Assembly (NCBI RefSeq): GCF_019059575.1
Contig: NW_024882193.1
Coordinates: forward strand, 310,001 to 374,000
Length of the DNA stretch: 64,000 bases
DNA from: Amphibalanus amphitrite
Taxonomy: Eukaryota; Arthropoda; Thecostraca; Balanomorpha; Balanidae
Reading direction: 5' to 3'
Part shown: positions 10,287 to 20,450 of the stretch, in pieces
Numbering within the stretch: position 1 is the stretch's first letter
Layout of the letters: every line of letters starts with the position of its first letter
Made by a program: the position numbers and the translations under genes
The notes under the pieces: generated by a model
Told to the model about the DNA's origin: nothing
What the model saw: the letters and a program-made list of their open reading frames with translations, nothing else
Database searches by the model: none

Positions 10287-13200
10287 CTAATCCAGCACGT
10301 AATCAGCCAGATGACGAGGCATACGTCTATCTCTGCCTGAGCGCCGTAAGGGTGGGTTAGCATCCGTCACCCCACTCGTGTCAGCACTGTCATTTTGCAC
10401 TGGGAGGGCGTCAGTCGGGTCAACAACAACATGGTCTGTCGACGCCGTGTCACCGTCTGTCTGCACATCTGATGTCCCGTCTCCTGTGAATTCATCAGTC
10501 TGTCTGTCAGTTACCCGAACATCAGCGTGCCGTGTCACAGGAAGGGTCAGGTCGGTTTCCCGAGGACGGTTCAAAACACGGTTACGTTGATACTCGCGGC
10601 CTGTATCTGCTGGTATCGGATCTGGGCGCGCCCTGTCACGTCGGCGAGCCTCCACTGGTCTCACAGACTTATCATCTCGCGCCGCGTGCCGAGACTCATC
10701 ACCTCTCGCCGAGTGCCTCTGTGGGACGGTCGGGGTAGACACACACAACTTCAAACGATTGTGGTGGACAACTTTCGAAGCACCACCCGCTCCTTCCTTG
10801 CCAATCCTATACGTCCAGCCCCTCCTTTTCTCGAGAACTCTGTACGGACCTTCCCACCTCCAAGAAAGTTTCGGCGTCTCTCCTCTCTTGAAGACCTGTT
10901 TACGAAGCCATACTCTGTCATCAACCTCGAATACCGATTCAACTAAACGAGAATCATGAAGAACCTTACTCTTCTCATGAGCTGAAACGCTAGCATCACG
11001 AATCAACTGATCAGTGCTGTCAATAGTCTCCTGGAGCCTTTTCACGTATGCCAGAATGTCCGGTTCACTTGACTGATCCGGCGCGACCTGGGCTCCCTCT
11101 CCAAACGTCCGGTCCACAGGCAGCTTTACCTGGCGTCCGAACACAGCTTCATAGGGCGACATCCCTATGGAGTCATGTACATTGGCGTTCATTGACAACA
11201 CAGCAGGGCCCAAACAAGTAGGCCACGCCTTTGGATGGTCAGCACACATCTTGGCGACAGCTGCCATCAGAACACGATGACTGCGTTCCGAATAGCTGTT
11301 GCCCTCGGGATGATACCCACTGGTCGTACTGCTGTGAATACCCAGCAGACTGTACAGCTCGGTCATCACTTTACCCGTCAGGTTACGACCTTGGTCGCTG
11401 TGAATAGCACGAGGAATACCGAAAACAGAAATCACGTTTTCCATCAGCGCCTGAGCAATGGTACGTGCCTCCTGATTTGGCAACGGAAATGCCCATGAGA
11501 ACCTGGTAAAGGAATCAATGCACGTCAGTACGTACTTATATCCGTCAGGTTCACTCGCTGGCAGAGGTCCAACCAAATCAATGTCCAACCGATCCATGAA
11601 TCCTTCGGACTGCAATGACCCCATGGGAGCCTCTGACCCTCTGGGTGCGTCTCTCCTTTTCTCACACACCTCACACTGTTGACAAAACCCCCTCACCTCG
11701 GACTGAATGCCCGGCCAGAAGAATCGCTGTCGAACCAGCTTCTCTAACCGGTCTGCACCTTGGTGTCCTCCACCATAGCCACAGTGAAGTGCCTCCAGGA
11801 TCTCACGACGAAGGTGTTGTGGAACAACCATCTGCAAACAAGTAGGTGCTCCCCTTACTGTCTGCGTCCGTCTGTACAAAACAGGATGTTCCTCACCACG
11901 CACCACGAGCCGCCGCCACTCTCTCAGTAACCGTATGGCGCCCTCTGATCTCAGGTGCTTCTCGCGCGGACGAACGCGTTTGCGTTTCCACGCCTTGAGC
12001 TCCAGAATTCCAGCATCTCTGTCCTGCTCCTGTGACAGCTGCTGAATGGTCATGCCCTGAATGCTACTTTCATTCACATTCTGCTCGGTCTCCGATGTCA
12101 CAGCACGCAACACCGGTGTCCCATGGAACTCATCAGTCACTGGTCCAGATCCTCCCACATCTGCATCCTGTGACGTCACTGGGACCCGAATCCATCGATA
12201 CGTCACACCATCTGAACAATCCGACTCCTCTGGATGCGGATATCGAGACAAAGCGTCCCCATTTTTGTGCAAAACTCCCTTCCTATGTCTCGTCACAAAA
12301 TCCAGCTCTGAAAGTATCAGCAGCCATCTGGCGATCTGGCCCTCTGGGTTTTTGAAATTAAACAACCACTGAAGTGCTGCGTAATCTGTCCTCAAAACGA
12401 ACCTAGCTCCCACCAAGAACTGGTGGAAATGCTGCACTGCCCAGACTACAGCTAGCAATTCACGCTTTGTGACTGCATACTGCCGCTCTGCCTTCGTCAG
12501 CGGACGACTAGCATACGCGATCACCCGATCGTTCTGCGTTAGACAAGCCCCGATCGCTACACCACTGGCATCTGTGTCTAGTATAAACGACGGAGCGCCC
12601 TTCTCAAACGACGGATGCGCCAGCACAGGTGGCGACGCTAAAGCAGCTTTCAAAGCCTGAAAGGCCTCAGCGGTCTGTGACGTCCATACAAACGGCACAC
12701 CCTTCTCGGTCAATCTGGTCAGCGGCTTAGCCAACTCAGCAAATCTGGGAATAAACTTACGAACATATGAAGCTAGCCCCAGAAATGATCTGACCTGCTT
12801 GACTGTAGTTGGTTGTGGCCAATCTCGGATGAGACGCGTCTTCTCGGGATCACACGCGACTCCCTCAGAACTGACCAGAAATCCAAGGAACTTCACCTCC
12901 CTCTGACACAGACGAATCTTCCGGAGCGAAAGAGTAAAGCCAGCGTCCTGTAAACACTGGAATATAGCACGAAGGTTCGATTTCATCTCACTCATGTCCT
13001 CGGCCAAAACGAGGATATCATCGAAATACTGAACATAAACATCCACACTAACACCAGATAATGCCAGTGCCACAGCACGATTGAAACTGTGAGGCAATCC
13101 CTGAAGTCCATAAGGGCAAGACTGATATTCAAATAAACCGAACTCTGTTGTGACTGTTGTTTTAGCACGATCAGCTACATGAAGCGGCATCTGATGATAG

Positions 13201-14372
13201 GCCTGCGCCAAATCAAGCGATGTGAACAGTTTAGCTCCCGAAAGTTTCCGCAAACACGACTCAATATGTGGAATGACTTGCACACAAGGAGTAGTGATGC
13301 GATTCAGACGCCTGTAATCACCACAGATACGAACGTCCTTACTGTGCGGCTTGGAGACGACGACGAGAGGACTCGCCCACTCCGACTCAGGTACAGGCCG
13401 AACAACTCCACTGTCAACCAACCGACTCAGCTGCTCAGCCACCTTCCCCTTCATGTGACCCGGCACAGGTCTGTAGTTCTGAAAAATAGGTCTGTGGTCA
13501 CCAGTCGGTATGCAATGCTCAGCAATGCTCGTCCTACCCAATCCTGTAAACACCTCCTTGTACTCAGTCAGGATCTGTTTGAAGTCATTCCTGTCCTGCA
13601 TGGTCAGATGTTCAGTTACCCTGTCCAGGTCCTTGTCAAAGTCAGACAGGTCTGAGGGGTTTGGATGACCCACCCCTTGCACAGCCTCATCTCCTACTAC
13701 CTGAACATTGGCAATATGTGTCCCCTTATACACTTTCACATCATCAGCTGACACATTAGACACACGAATGGGAACACAGTAATCATCAACCTTAACAGCT
13801 AACCGAGCCACACAAACGCCTAACTTGTCTTCAGCAGAACGCTCTGGCTCCAACAAACACGTCTGACCCTGCAAACGTCGCTCACGTACCTCACCACTAA
13901 ACAACATCTCAGTGCGAGCCTTCACCACAACTGTGTCAGTCACCACCACACGAGACACATGGTACTGATCTCTCATGGGTGAACACTGTAGTGGGACAGT
14001 CACCGTTCTGACATGAAGCAAACCTGTGCTCATGTCGATCTTTGCCCCCAGCTGAGTGAGAAGCCTAGCTCCAATCAAACAATCTTCAGACAACTTACGT
14101 GACACAAGTACAGTTACTTTTTGGACACACTTGGCAATCTCTATATCTAGCACAGCACAACCTACAATATCTGCATCACTTCCATCCGCTAACTTAACTT
14201 TACTGTCCAGGGGATACGTAGGTGTACCCTGGGGCAGGCAATCCAACTTAACTAATGTTTCATCAGCCCCTGTATCGATAAGAGCACCGACTACCTTATC
14301 ACCTACTTTTACTTTCAGGTACCTCCCCCCTGGTTCAGGCTCCTTAGAGTCCTCTTCACACCCATGACCCAC
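10287..14372 (-). CDS. pol: Ty3/gypsy Pol polyprotein (PR-RT-RH-IN)
   Basis: A frame of about 1360 codons. The aspartic protease motif DTGAD is at residues 33-37. The RT has DIDLAQ-like SLDLAQAYHQMPL and the YFDDILVL catalytic box near residue 450. RNase H TDASGVAIGACL lies near 600. The integrase has an H2C2 zinc finger (HCGYGG...CQQCEVC) near 865-905, the D,D,E core (DIDLVGPL, HSDQGRNL, GYHPEGNSYSE) from about 925, and a GPY/F-type module (WEGPYRVLEKR) near 1175. The domain order identifies Ty3/gypsy rather than Ty1/copia. Pol is in a different frame from the preceding gag, as in many members of the family, which express it by programmed ribosomal frameshifting. The true N-terminus is set by processing, not by a start codon. 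The last 150 residues are acidic and basic low-complexity sequence. Confidence 0.94.
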   Translation of the reverse strand: MGHGCEEDSKEPEPGGRYLKVKVGDKVVGALIDTGADETLVKLDCLPQGTPTYPLDSKVKLADGSDADIVGCAVLDIEIAKCVQKVTVLVSRKLSEDCLIGARLLTQLGAKIDMSTGLLHVRTVTVPLQCSPMRDQYHVSRVVVTDTVVVKARTEMLFSGEVRERRLQGQTCLLEPERSAEDKLGVCVARLAVKVDDYCVPIRVSNVSADDVKVYKGTHIANVQVVGDEAVQGVGHPNPSDLSDFDKDLDRVTEHLTMQDRNDFKQILTEYKEVFTGLGRTSIAEHCIPTGDHRPIFQNYRPVPGHMKGKVAEQLSRLVDSGVVRPVPESEWASPLVVVSKPHSKDVRICGDYRRLNRITTPCVQVIPHIESCLRKLSGAKLFTSLDLAQAYHQMPLHVADRAKTTVTTEFGLFEYQSCPYGLQGLPHSFNRAVALALSGVSVDVYVQYFDDILVLAEDMSEMKSNLRAIFQCLQDAGFTLSLRKIRLCQREVKFLGFLVSSEGVACDPEKTRLIRDWPQPTTVKQVRSFLGLASYVRKFIPRFAELAKPLTRLTEKGVPFVWTSQTAEAFQALKAALASPPVLAHPSFEKGAPSFILDTDASGVAIGACLTQNDRVIAYASRPLTKAERQYAVTKRELLAVVWAVQHFHQFLVGARFVLRTDYAALQWLFNFKNPEGQIARWLLILSELDFVTRHRKGVLHKNGDALSRYPHPEESDCSDGVTYRWIRVPVTSQDADVGGSGPVTDEFHGTPVLRAVTSETEQNVNESSIQGMTIQQLSQEQDRDAGILELKAWKRKRVRPREKHLRSEGAIRLLREWRRLVVRGEEHPVLYRRTQTVRGAPTCLQMVVPQHLRREILEALHCGYGGGHQGADRLEKLVRQRFFWPGIQSEVRGFCQQCEVCEKRRDAPRGSEAPMGSLQSEGFMDRLDIDLVGPLPASEPDGYKYVLTCIDSFTRFSWAFPLPNQEARTIAQALMENVISVFGIPRAIHSDQGRNLTGKVMTELYSLLGIHSSTTSGYHPEGNSYSERSHRVLMAAVAKMCADHPKAWPTCLGPAVLSMNANVHDSIGMSPYEAVFGRQVKLPVDRTFGEGAQVAPDQSSEPDILAYVKRLQETIDSTDQLIRDASVSAHEKSKVLHDSRLVESVFEVDDRVWLRKQVFKRGETPKLSWRWEGPYRVLEKRRGWTYRIGKEGAGGASKVVHHNRLKLCVSTPTVPQRHSARGDESRHAARDDKSVRPVEARRRDRARPDPIPADTGREYQRNRVLNRPRETDLTLPVTRHADVRVTDRQTDEFTGDGTSDVQTDGDTASTDHVVVDPTDALPVQNDSADTSGVTDANPPLRRSGRDRRMPRHLADYVLD

Positions 14373-15304
14373 TACTGGAGGCTCTGTGTAGCGGGTCGTG
14401 TCTCGTTTTTTTCATTGCACATGGGACTCAGGTGACCCACTCTGCCACACGTTCCACACCTGTCATTCTTAAACACACAGGATCTTCGAAAGTGTCCCTC
14501 ACCTCCGCATGTGAAACACTGGGCCCCTCTCCTACCTCGTGGCTGCCTCTGGAACTGACCAGCAGATGTCACCAGTGGGGGTTGACGCTGCTGCCACCTC
14601 CCTGCGAACTGTCCTCGCTGTCCTCCTCGCTGACCACGAGGTGGTGGGCGACCAAAGCCGCCACGAGAGCCATGCTGCTGCTGATGGCCCGCTGATCTCT
14701 CAGGATGCCCATCTGCTCTCTGACCTTCCACCACACGACTCACAACCTGCTCAGGCTGTTGAGGACGCATCACTCGGATTTGATGTGCCCGCTCGAGTCC
14801 TTGTACGACCTTGACTGCCTCTTTCAGGTTTTGACAGTCCCGCTTGATCACTTCTTCTGCGTACGCCACAGGTAGTTGCCTTTGAAGATGTAGCATTACC
14901 ATCTGATCTACTTCTTCCTGTTTGGTAATATATTTCGCCCATCTCCGCATCTGTTGGACCATGACGAGTACGCTACCCTTATAGGTAATTGCATCGATTT
15001 CTTGACTGGCCGTTAGAGAGGTCGGTTTTCCACCCAACAGGGCCTGGACTGCTGTGTCGACCTCATTAAGGTCTGTGGCTCCAGTGTCTCTTACGCAGTC
15101 CCGTACGTCGCCTGTCACAAAAAATCGGAGATTTGACGCCTGCTTCTCCCGGTTCCATTTTCTCCCTTCCGCGTAACATACGTAATCCTCGAGCCACTCT
15201 ATCCAATCCTTGGCTGTCACGCCAGTAAACTTATCGAGTGAAATGTCCTTCTCTGCCATCTTGCGTATATCAATCTGTGCCACGTGTTGACTTGCGGCAA
15301 TCAC
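14372..15304 (-). CDS. gag: Ty3/gypsy Gag
   Basis: A 310-codon frame upstream of pol in element orientation. The N-terminal part (DKFTGVTAKDWIEWLEDYV, then HLQRQLPVAYAEEV) looks like the capsid region of Ty3/gypsy Gag. The middle is Gln/Arg/Gly rich. The C-terminus has two CCHC zinc knuckles: CFTCGGEGHFRRSC (about 263-276) and CGTCGRVGHLSPMC (about 283-296), which bind the element RNA in the nucleocapsid. Gag assembles virus-like particles in the cytoplasm. The frame abuts pol directly. The start codon choice is uncertain; a second Met lies a few residues in. Confidence 0.9.
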   Translation of the reverse strand: MIAASQHVAQIDIRKMAEKDISLDKFTGVTAKDWIEWLEDYVCYAEGRKWNREKQASNLRFFVTGDVRDCVRDTGATDLNEVDTAVQALLGGKPTSLTASQEIDAITYKGSVLVMVQQMRRWAKYITKQEEVDQMVMLHLQRQLPVAYAEEVIKRDCQNLKEAVKVVQGLERAHQIRVMRPQQPEQVVSRVVEGQRADGHPERSAGHQQQHGSRGGFGRPPPRGQRGGQRGQFAGRWQQRQPPLVTSAGQFQRQPRGRRGAQCFTCGGEGHFRRSCVFKNDRCGTCGRVGHLSPMCNEKNETRPATQSLQ

Positions 15305-15373
15305 GGTTTCCAGTAAAAGTCCGTCCGTACCACGAGAATCACTCTCCCATCTTGAGCACCGCTGCCACCACTA

Positions 15374-15693
15374 TTGCCCGTTCTCGTGGGTTCACTCAAG
15401 ACGTGATTCTCACTCAAAACTTGTTTATTGTATCCGAAAATACAGATATAAGCATGGCCGTTCCGATCGTCGCCATCTTGCCAACCACCATTCCGTCACA
15501 GCTGTTTCCGATTCTCCCACTCCTAACCGGCGACCAATCACAGGCCACAGGGCCGCATAGACTCGCCTCGAACGAGCTGCCCATGGCCAACCGAACACAC
15601 AGCGCCATCTGTCTCAGCTGCGGTACATCTAGATTCGCAAATCCGTCGCCAGTTGTCAGCACCGATCGGAGGCCTTGGTCTGACAGCCAACAA
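15374..15693 (-). repeat. 5' LTR of Ty3/gypsy element
   Basis: 320-bp LTR at the right-hand (5') end, apparently identical to 9572-9891. It should carry the promoter of the element. The TACTA duplication follows at 15694-15698. Confidence 0.88.
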
Positions 15694-15852
15694 TACTACC
15701 GTCATGATTTCTAGCGCTCCCTCGAGCGCCGCCTAGCTCGTGTCGCTACTCGCTAAGTGGCTCAGAAGCCGAGTTAGAGAGGGATGTTCAAAATTCAAAT
15801 GCCCCACGCCTGCCTGTCGCGGTGGACGCCGAACACCGGCCCGGTGCGAGTT

Positions 15853-16177
15853 ATGCTGTGCCGCAATGACCGTACCTTCACTACTGGCCGCTAGATGGCA
15901 GTAGTAAGACGCCTGCATTGATACTGTGCCGCAATGACCGTACCTGCAATACTGGCCGCTAGGTGGCAGTAGTAAGGCGCCTGCAGTGATACTGTGCCGC
16001 AATGACCGTACCTTCACTACTGGCCGCTAGATGGCAGTAGTAAGACGCCTGCAGTGATACTGTGCCGCAATGACCGTACCTTTACTACTGGCCGCTAGAT
16101 GGCAGTAGTGAGACGCCTGCAGTGATACTGTGCCGCAATGACCGTACCTGCACTACTGGCCGCTAGATGGCAGATGG
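15853..16177 (+). repeat. 68-bp tandem repeat, ~4.7 copies
   Basis: Units starting CTGTGCCGCAATGACCGTAC recur every 68 bases and contain CTACTGGCCGCTAGATGGCAG. Copies differ by a few bases. An open frame on the minus strand (15733-16017) follows the repeat and is not a gene. Confidence 0.9.
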
Positions 16178-16421
16178 GGCATTCCACGATAGATCGTAGT
16201 TCGTACCACTTTTTTCCAATTTGACACCCTCATCTCTCGGATTTTAACGATAATTGGTCTAAGGGGTAATCAGGGGCTCTGAATCCTCCTGTGACAATTT
16301 CAGGCTTATCAGATGAGTAGTTTTTGAGTTAAAAAAGTGTGTAGCATGTTTTGGATCTTGCGTTGCAGCGCCAAGTTTGGCGGGCTGTAACTCTAAGACA
16401 GATAATCCAAATGCCAAATGC
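16178..16421. other. No gene seen
   Basis: AT-rich unique-looking sequence that continues as the 8-bp target duplication CCAAATGC at 16414-16421. Confidence 0.4.
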
Positions 16422-16672
16422 CAGGGGCGCGGGAACTACTTTCCGACTGTGGGGGCACACCATAATAGAGATTAACCTAGGGTACCCCAAATCTAGTTTT
16501 CTCACCGGTTTTAGGCCACTTATTTTTCACCCCTGGGCTTTTTCAACAAAAAAAGAAAACATTTGCAAAAAAAGTGTGGTATTCCGTCTCAAAGCTGTGG
16601 GGGCACCGCCCCCACGGCCCCAGAGTTGGGGGGCAAGCTGCCCCCACTGCCCCCCCGGCTCCCGCGCCTATG
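16422..16672. mobile_element. Miniature hAT element (251 bp)
   Basis: The ends are CAGGGGCGCGGGA at the left and TCCCGCGCCTATG at the right, with the 8-bp duplication CCAAATGC on both sides (16414-16421 and 16673-16680). An 8-bp duplication with CA...TG ends is typical of hAT transposons. The inside contains GGGGGCACCGCCCCCAC palindromes and no coding potential. A related copy in the opposite orientation lies at 51100-51377. Confidence 0.85.
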
Positions 16673-16680
16673 CCAAATGC

Positions 16681-17124
16681 TATACGGCATTGAACTTGCA
16701 TTGAAACAAAGAATGATATGCATTTTTAGAATTTTGAAATATAAACTATTTTTGATATATAACACCTCGAGCTTCCTTTCATTTGCATTTTTATGCCTTT
16801 GGGACCAAATGTTTTTGAATTTTTATTTTCTTAAAACATTTTTGGATCATAATTAAGTAGTATGCAAAAAATAGGAAGGTGTTCTTCTATAAATGTACTT
16901 ATTTTGCGTTACCGTAATGGTCTCAAATTGTGATTTCGGGAAGAGAGCCTACAAATGGCGTGGTAAAGCTGCCTAGTGACATCACTGGTTACTGAAAGTT
17001 CAATTGAAGTCATTTGTGCCTGACTTTTGCATTGTTGACCTTGCGTGACGTCATTCGTACGTCACTAGGGTCATAAGAGTTTTTCGTCAATAACTCTCGA
17101 TCAAATTGAACTAGAGAGACGGGA
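16681..17124. other. No gene seen
   Basis: AT-rich intergenic sequence with GTGACATCACT-type dyads; nothing supportable as a gene. Confidence 0.4.
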
Positions 17125-17132
17125 AAGCTACC

Positions 17133-19149
17133 CATAGGCGGTCCCAGGGGGGGGGGCCTCGGGGGCCATTACCCCCCCCCCCCCTTTGGTGCTGAAAGGT
17201 GGGGCCATACTATCTTTTGGCCCCACCTTTCACATCGAACAAAAGTCCTAGAAAAGCTTTTTGTATGTTTCATTTTCTCTCTTGCGCCATCAAAGGACGT
17301 AAATTTCACTCATGAGTGGGCTCAGTTTCGCATTCTGTCAATTTGGCGGTCAGCGTCGCTGGCACCGGTTCACGGGTATGGCCGGATCTTATATGGAATA
17401 TCAGCTTGGGTTTACTTGAGGCTCTCGTAGGCCCAGCAATGGCTGGCATGAGACCCTCTTCGCCAGTGGCGGGTGGGCCCCGCCAAATGAGCGTGGTTCT
17501 ACGACACATAAGACCTCATGGGTTGGTGCTGTGCACCTCAGAAGCCCGGTGGTGACGCCGAATGCCGGCTTGGTTTCTTACGGATTAGCGTGGGATCTCC
17601 GGGGCCTGCATAGGGTTTGCATAAGCTAGTATGTAATTTCAGAGGCCTGTATGTAATGTGTACATGCAGTGGCGGTCGCTGGGGGGGGGGGGGGCATCAG
17701 GGCCATGCCCCCCAAGGCACATAAAGGGGGCCATCATATCATTTATCCCCCCCCCCCCTCAAGCAACCGATGGGCCCCCATAGGTGTATGGGGCCCTGGC
17801 CCTGATTCGATCGTCACGAGGCTCAAAAAACCCACGCCCAGCTATTAATATAGCTCCCACGCCGGTCTTTGAGCGGGTTACACTGACCTCTGAGGGAACT
17901 TCAGTGGCGGTCAAGCGCCCACGTTGACCGCTAAGAGCCTACATCAACCTCTGAGGCCCCACACCTGGCCTATGAGGGTCCCTAACCGGCCTCAGGGGCC
18001 CCAAACGGCGTCTGAGGGTCTCACACCGGTCTCTGGTGGCCTTATTTCTGTCTCTGGTGTCCCAAGACGAACCTTTAGGTGCCAATGAGGGCCCCGCACT
18101 GGCTGCTGAAGACCCGATGCCGGCCTCTAAGGGCCTGCATTGGCCTCTTGGCCTTTGAGGGCCCTCTGCTGGCCTCTGGGGTCCAACGACGGCTCATGCC
18201 GGTCTTTTAGGGCCTCACGCTGACCTCTGAGGGCCCCATGTTGGCCTGTAATGAGTAGGACCCACATAAGCCTCTGAGAGCCCAACTCGGTCTCTGATGG
18301 TCTCAAACTACTGGCCTTTGCAGTTTCCAGGCCCTGCATTGGTCTCTGAGGGCCCTAAACTGGCCTCTACGTGAAAACATACATGGGTGGGTTTCTGAAG
18401 ATCAGAGGGCTCACGCAGTCTCCGGCACAGCCTTACGTTGGTCCTGATCGAGATTACTTTACGTCCTGATGGTCCCGCGCAGATTATTTCATATTTCGAC
18501 GTCGGGACCCCATGAGCCGGTGTGAGTCCTGGGGCTGGCAGAGACTGATGAAGTCCTTAGGGCTCAGGGCCAGTCTTTTAGGCAGGACTAGGCAGGTTGA
18601 GTGAGCCCCAATAGAGCCGTTGCGAAGCGCGCGGAGTCGCGCGCGGTCCTCAGATGCCAATTTTGAAAGCTCGGAACCTGTGGGGGTCTCCAGAGGTCGG
18701 TGTACCTACACTCTCCCGCCGCAACACAACTAGGTACCTATATGGGTAAATGTCATAGTCTGAAAATGCTCTCTGGGTTTCACATGCTTGTTCAAAGCAA
18801 GAGGTATCTGTACTTTTCCGAATTGTTTTATAGTGGTAAGGTCATGAATCCGCGTGCCCGACCTTCCAGTATATGCTACACCGATCCGTCGCCATGGTGC
18901 AGTGGCCCGACCGGTGGAAACACCGTGGGACGGGAAATGGAACTGGTGATTTTGCCTTAAATTGAGCCTAAAGATTTCACGCAAGAATGAGGTGGATGAA
19001 GCATAAGTAATGCCAACTTTTTCGGCGCCTCGTGGACGTAAAAAATTATCCGATCACACCCCCCCCCCCCGGTGACGGATAAATGTTATGTCCCGCGTGT
19101 GTGACTTTGCCCCCCCCCCCCCTTTTGCTAGCGGCTGCGACCGCCAGTG
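17133..19149. mobile_element. Non-autonomous hAT element with degenerate internal repeats
   Basis: The left tip CATAGGCGGTC and right tip GACCGCCAGTG form short inverted repeats, and the 8-bp duplication AAGCTACC lies on both sides (17125-17132 and 19150-19157). Both tips lead into long G or C runs. A second internal copy of the tip (CAGTGGCGGTCGC, about 17666) suggests one relative inserted into another or an internal duplication. 17870-18370 is a degenerate run of about 30-bp units built on TGGCCTCTGAGGGCCC. No transposase is present. Confidence 0.85.
17870..18370 (+). repeat. Degenerate ~30-bp GGCCTCTGAGGGCC repeat
   Basis: Many imperfect units of CTGGCCTCTGAGGGCCC inside the hAT element. 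Similar degenerate arrays occur in other elements at 23270-23670 and 59640-60130, which suggests a shared internal architecture. Confidence 0.65.
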
Positions 19150-19269
19150 AAGCTACCAATGGACTCGGGAAGACCTTGCGAATCGAATGATGTGCAATAT
19201 GATCTCATTCACTCAGCTTCGTGGTCTGACCCGACTATTAACTGACCGTGGTCTGACCGACTCGTGCAT

Positions 19270-20201
19270 CTGACTCCGAAACAACGATTGATAAATTGCG
19301 GATGTCATTTGCCAGCTGGGGTCTGCCGAATGTGATCGTGACCGACAATGCCCAGGCGTTTGTGTCCCGACAATTTGAGCTGTTTTGTCACACGAATGGC
19401 ATCAGACATCTCACTAGCCCATGCATGTCTCCCAAATCGAACGGTCTCGCAGAACGGGCGGTGCAAACTTTTAAAAATGGTTTTTACAAGCAGGTTACTG
19501 GGTCTGTTGAGACCAAAGTGGCCCGGTTTTTGTTACATTACCGGACTACACCTCATACGCTGACCTTACGCTCTCCGGCGGAGCTGTTTCTGGGTAGACA
19601 GCCCCGTCCTCACCTGAGTGCAGTTAGCCCCGACTTGAGTCAGCACATCCGTGACAGACAGTCCGAGCAAAAAGAGTACCTATCGTGATAGGGGGCATGT
19701 GAGCGTGACCTATCGATCGGGGACAAAGTGTATGTCTCGTCAGGAGACGGTATAGCGAGCATACTGTGCCGACTTCTTCAAACGTTGTGTTTCCTTCCAG
19801 CCCCGTGGAGCCCGTGATGCCACCCGTGCCACGTCCACTCCTGGTTCCCGTGTCGGCCGCACCGGTTCCAGCCGTGCCGGCCACCGGAGCCCCGCCGGAT
19901 CCCGCACCGGTGTCGGCCGCTGCTCCCGTGCCCGGCTCCGGTCCGTCACACCGGCCGCAGCCCGTCACTGACGGCTGCTCCAATGGACCCGGGGAGCCGA
20001 GACCAGCTCTCCCCGTCGTTACCATCCGCTGGCACGCCGGGTGGCTCCACCGGCCACCACGGGTACAATCTGAGGAATCGCGCGACCTTGCGAGCTCCGG
20101 ATCGATATTGATGGGCACGTGTGTATGACTCGGTTTTCGCAGAAGTGTTTTCTTCGGTTATGTTCTTGTTACGGTGATGGTTTTGTAACCAGGGGGGAGG
20201 A
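19270..20201 (+). mobile_element. Ty3/gypsy fossil, integrase to 3' end
   Basis: 19296-19688 encodes the middle of a gypsy-type integrase core (WGLPNVIVTDNAQAF, then PKSNGLAERAVQTFKN and LLHYRTTPHTLTLRSPAELF). Further on comes a YNLRNR-type C-terminal motif common at the end of gypsy pol, then a purine-rich tract (AGGGGGGAGGAG, about 20188-20200) just before TGTTGTGG, which looks like the start of a 3' LTR. Everything upstream of the integrase core is missing. It is broken and older than the 9.6-15.7 kb element, and belongs to a different lineage. Confidence 0.8.
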
Positions 20202-20450
20202 GTGTTGTGGTGCACAATGCTGCTGTGCCCGGGCCGCTGCTCTGGTCCCAGTGCACCATGCCGGCGCAGGCAGCGCCGGCCAGCGGACGCCTGATTGGTC
20301 GCCTCAGGCGCTGTGTCTGTGAGCCCCGTGACCGGCCGCAAATACACAGTCTGGAACGGAGCCTCTGCGTTACAACATTTGGTTTAAAAAGTTCAATTTA
20401 AGAAATGCATGTACTCGTACCTATCATGGTCGTGAAGTAGTCACGAGAAA
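20202..20450 (+). repeat. Probable 3' LTR fragment of the gypsy fossil
   Basis: Begins TGTTGTGGTGCACAATGC right after the purine tract. No second copy is in the window, so the end is a guess. Confidence 0.45.

Larger units (their letters stand above)
9572..15693 (-). mobile_element. Ty3/gypsy LTR retrotransposon, looks whole
   Basis: A 6.1-kb element lies on the minus strand between two 320-bp LTRs (9572-9891 and 15374-15693) that appear identical, flanked by the 5-bp duplication TACTA (9567-9571 and 15694-15698). It has a gag frame with two zinc knuckles and one long pol frame in the order protease, RT, RNase H, integrase, which is the Ty3/gypsy order. No envelope gene is seen. The element looks whole with no obvious breaks, and the matching LTRs imply a very recent insertion. 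A primer-binding-site-like TGGTGGCAGCGG follows the 5' LTR and a G-rich tract precedes the 3' LTR. Confidence 0.93.
8830..15852 (+). mobile_element. Family-B repeat copy 3, split by Ty3/gypsy
   Basis: 8830-9571 matches the middle of family B (compare 37620-38400: GATTGCCTTGAAA-type start, then the 'aaaatgtttatctcagaattt' and GGTGACCTATGG blocks), and 15699-15852 matches its right end (compare 38460-38570: CGTGTCGCTAC, GAGCCGAGTTAGA, CCGGCCCGG). The gypsy element with its 5-bp duplication sits between the halves. This copy is more diverged than copies 1 and 2, its left end is not resolved, and its right-hand TTAA is changed. Confidence 0.6.
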
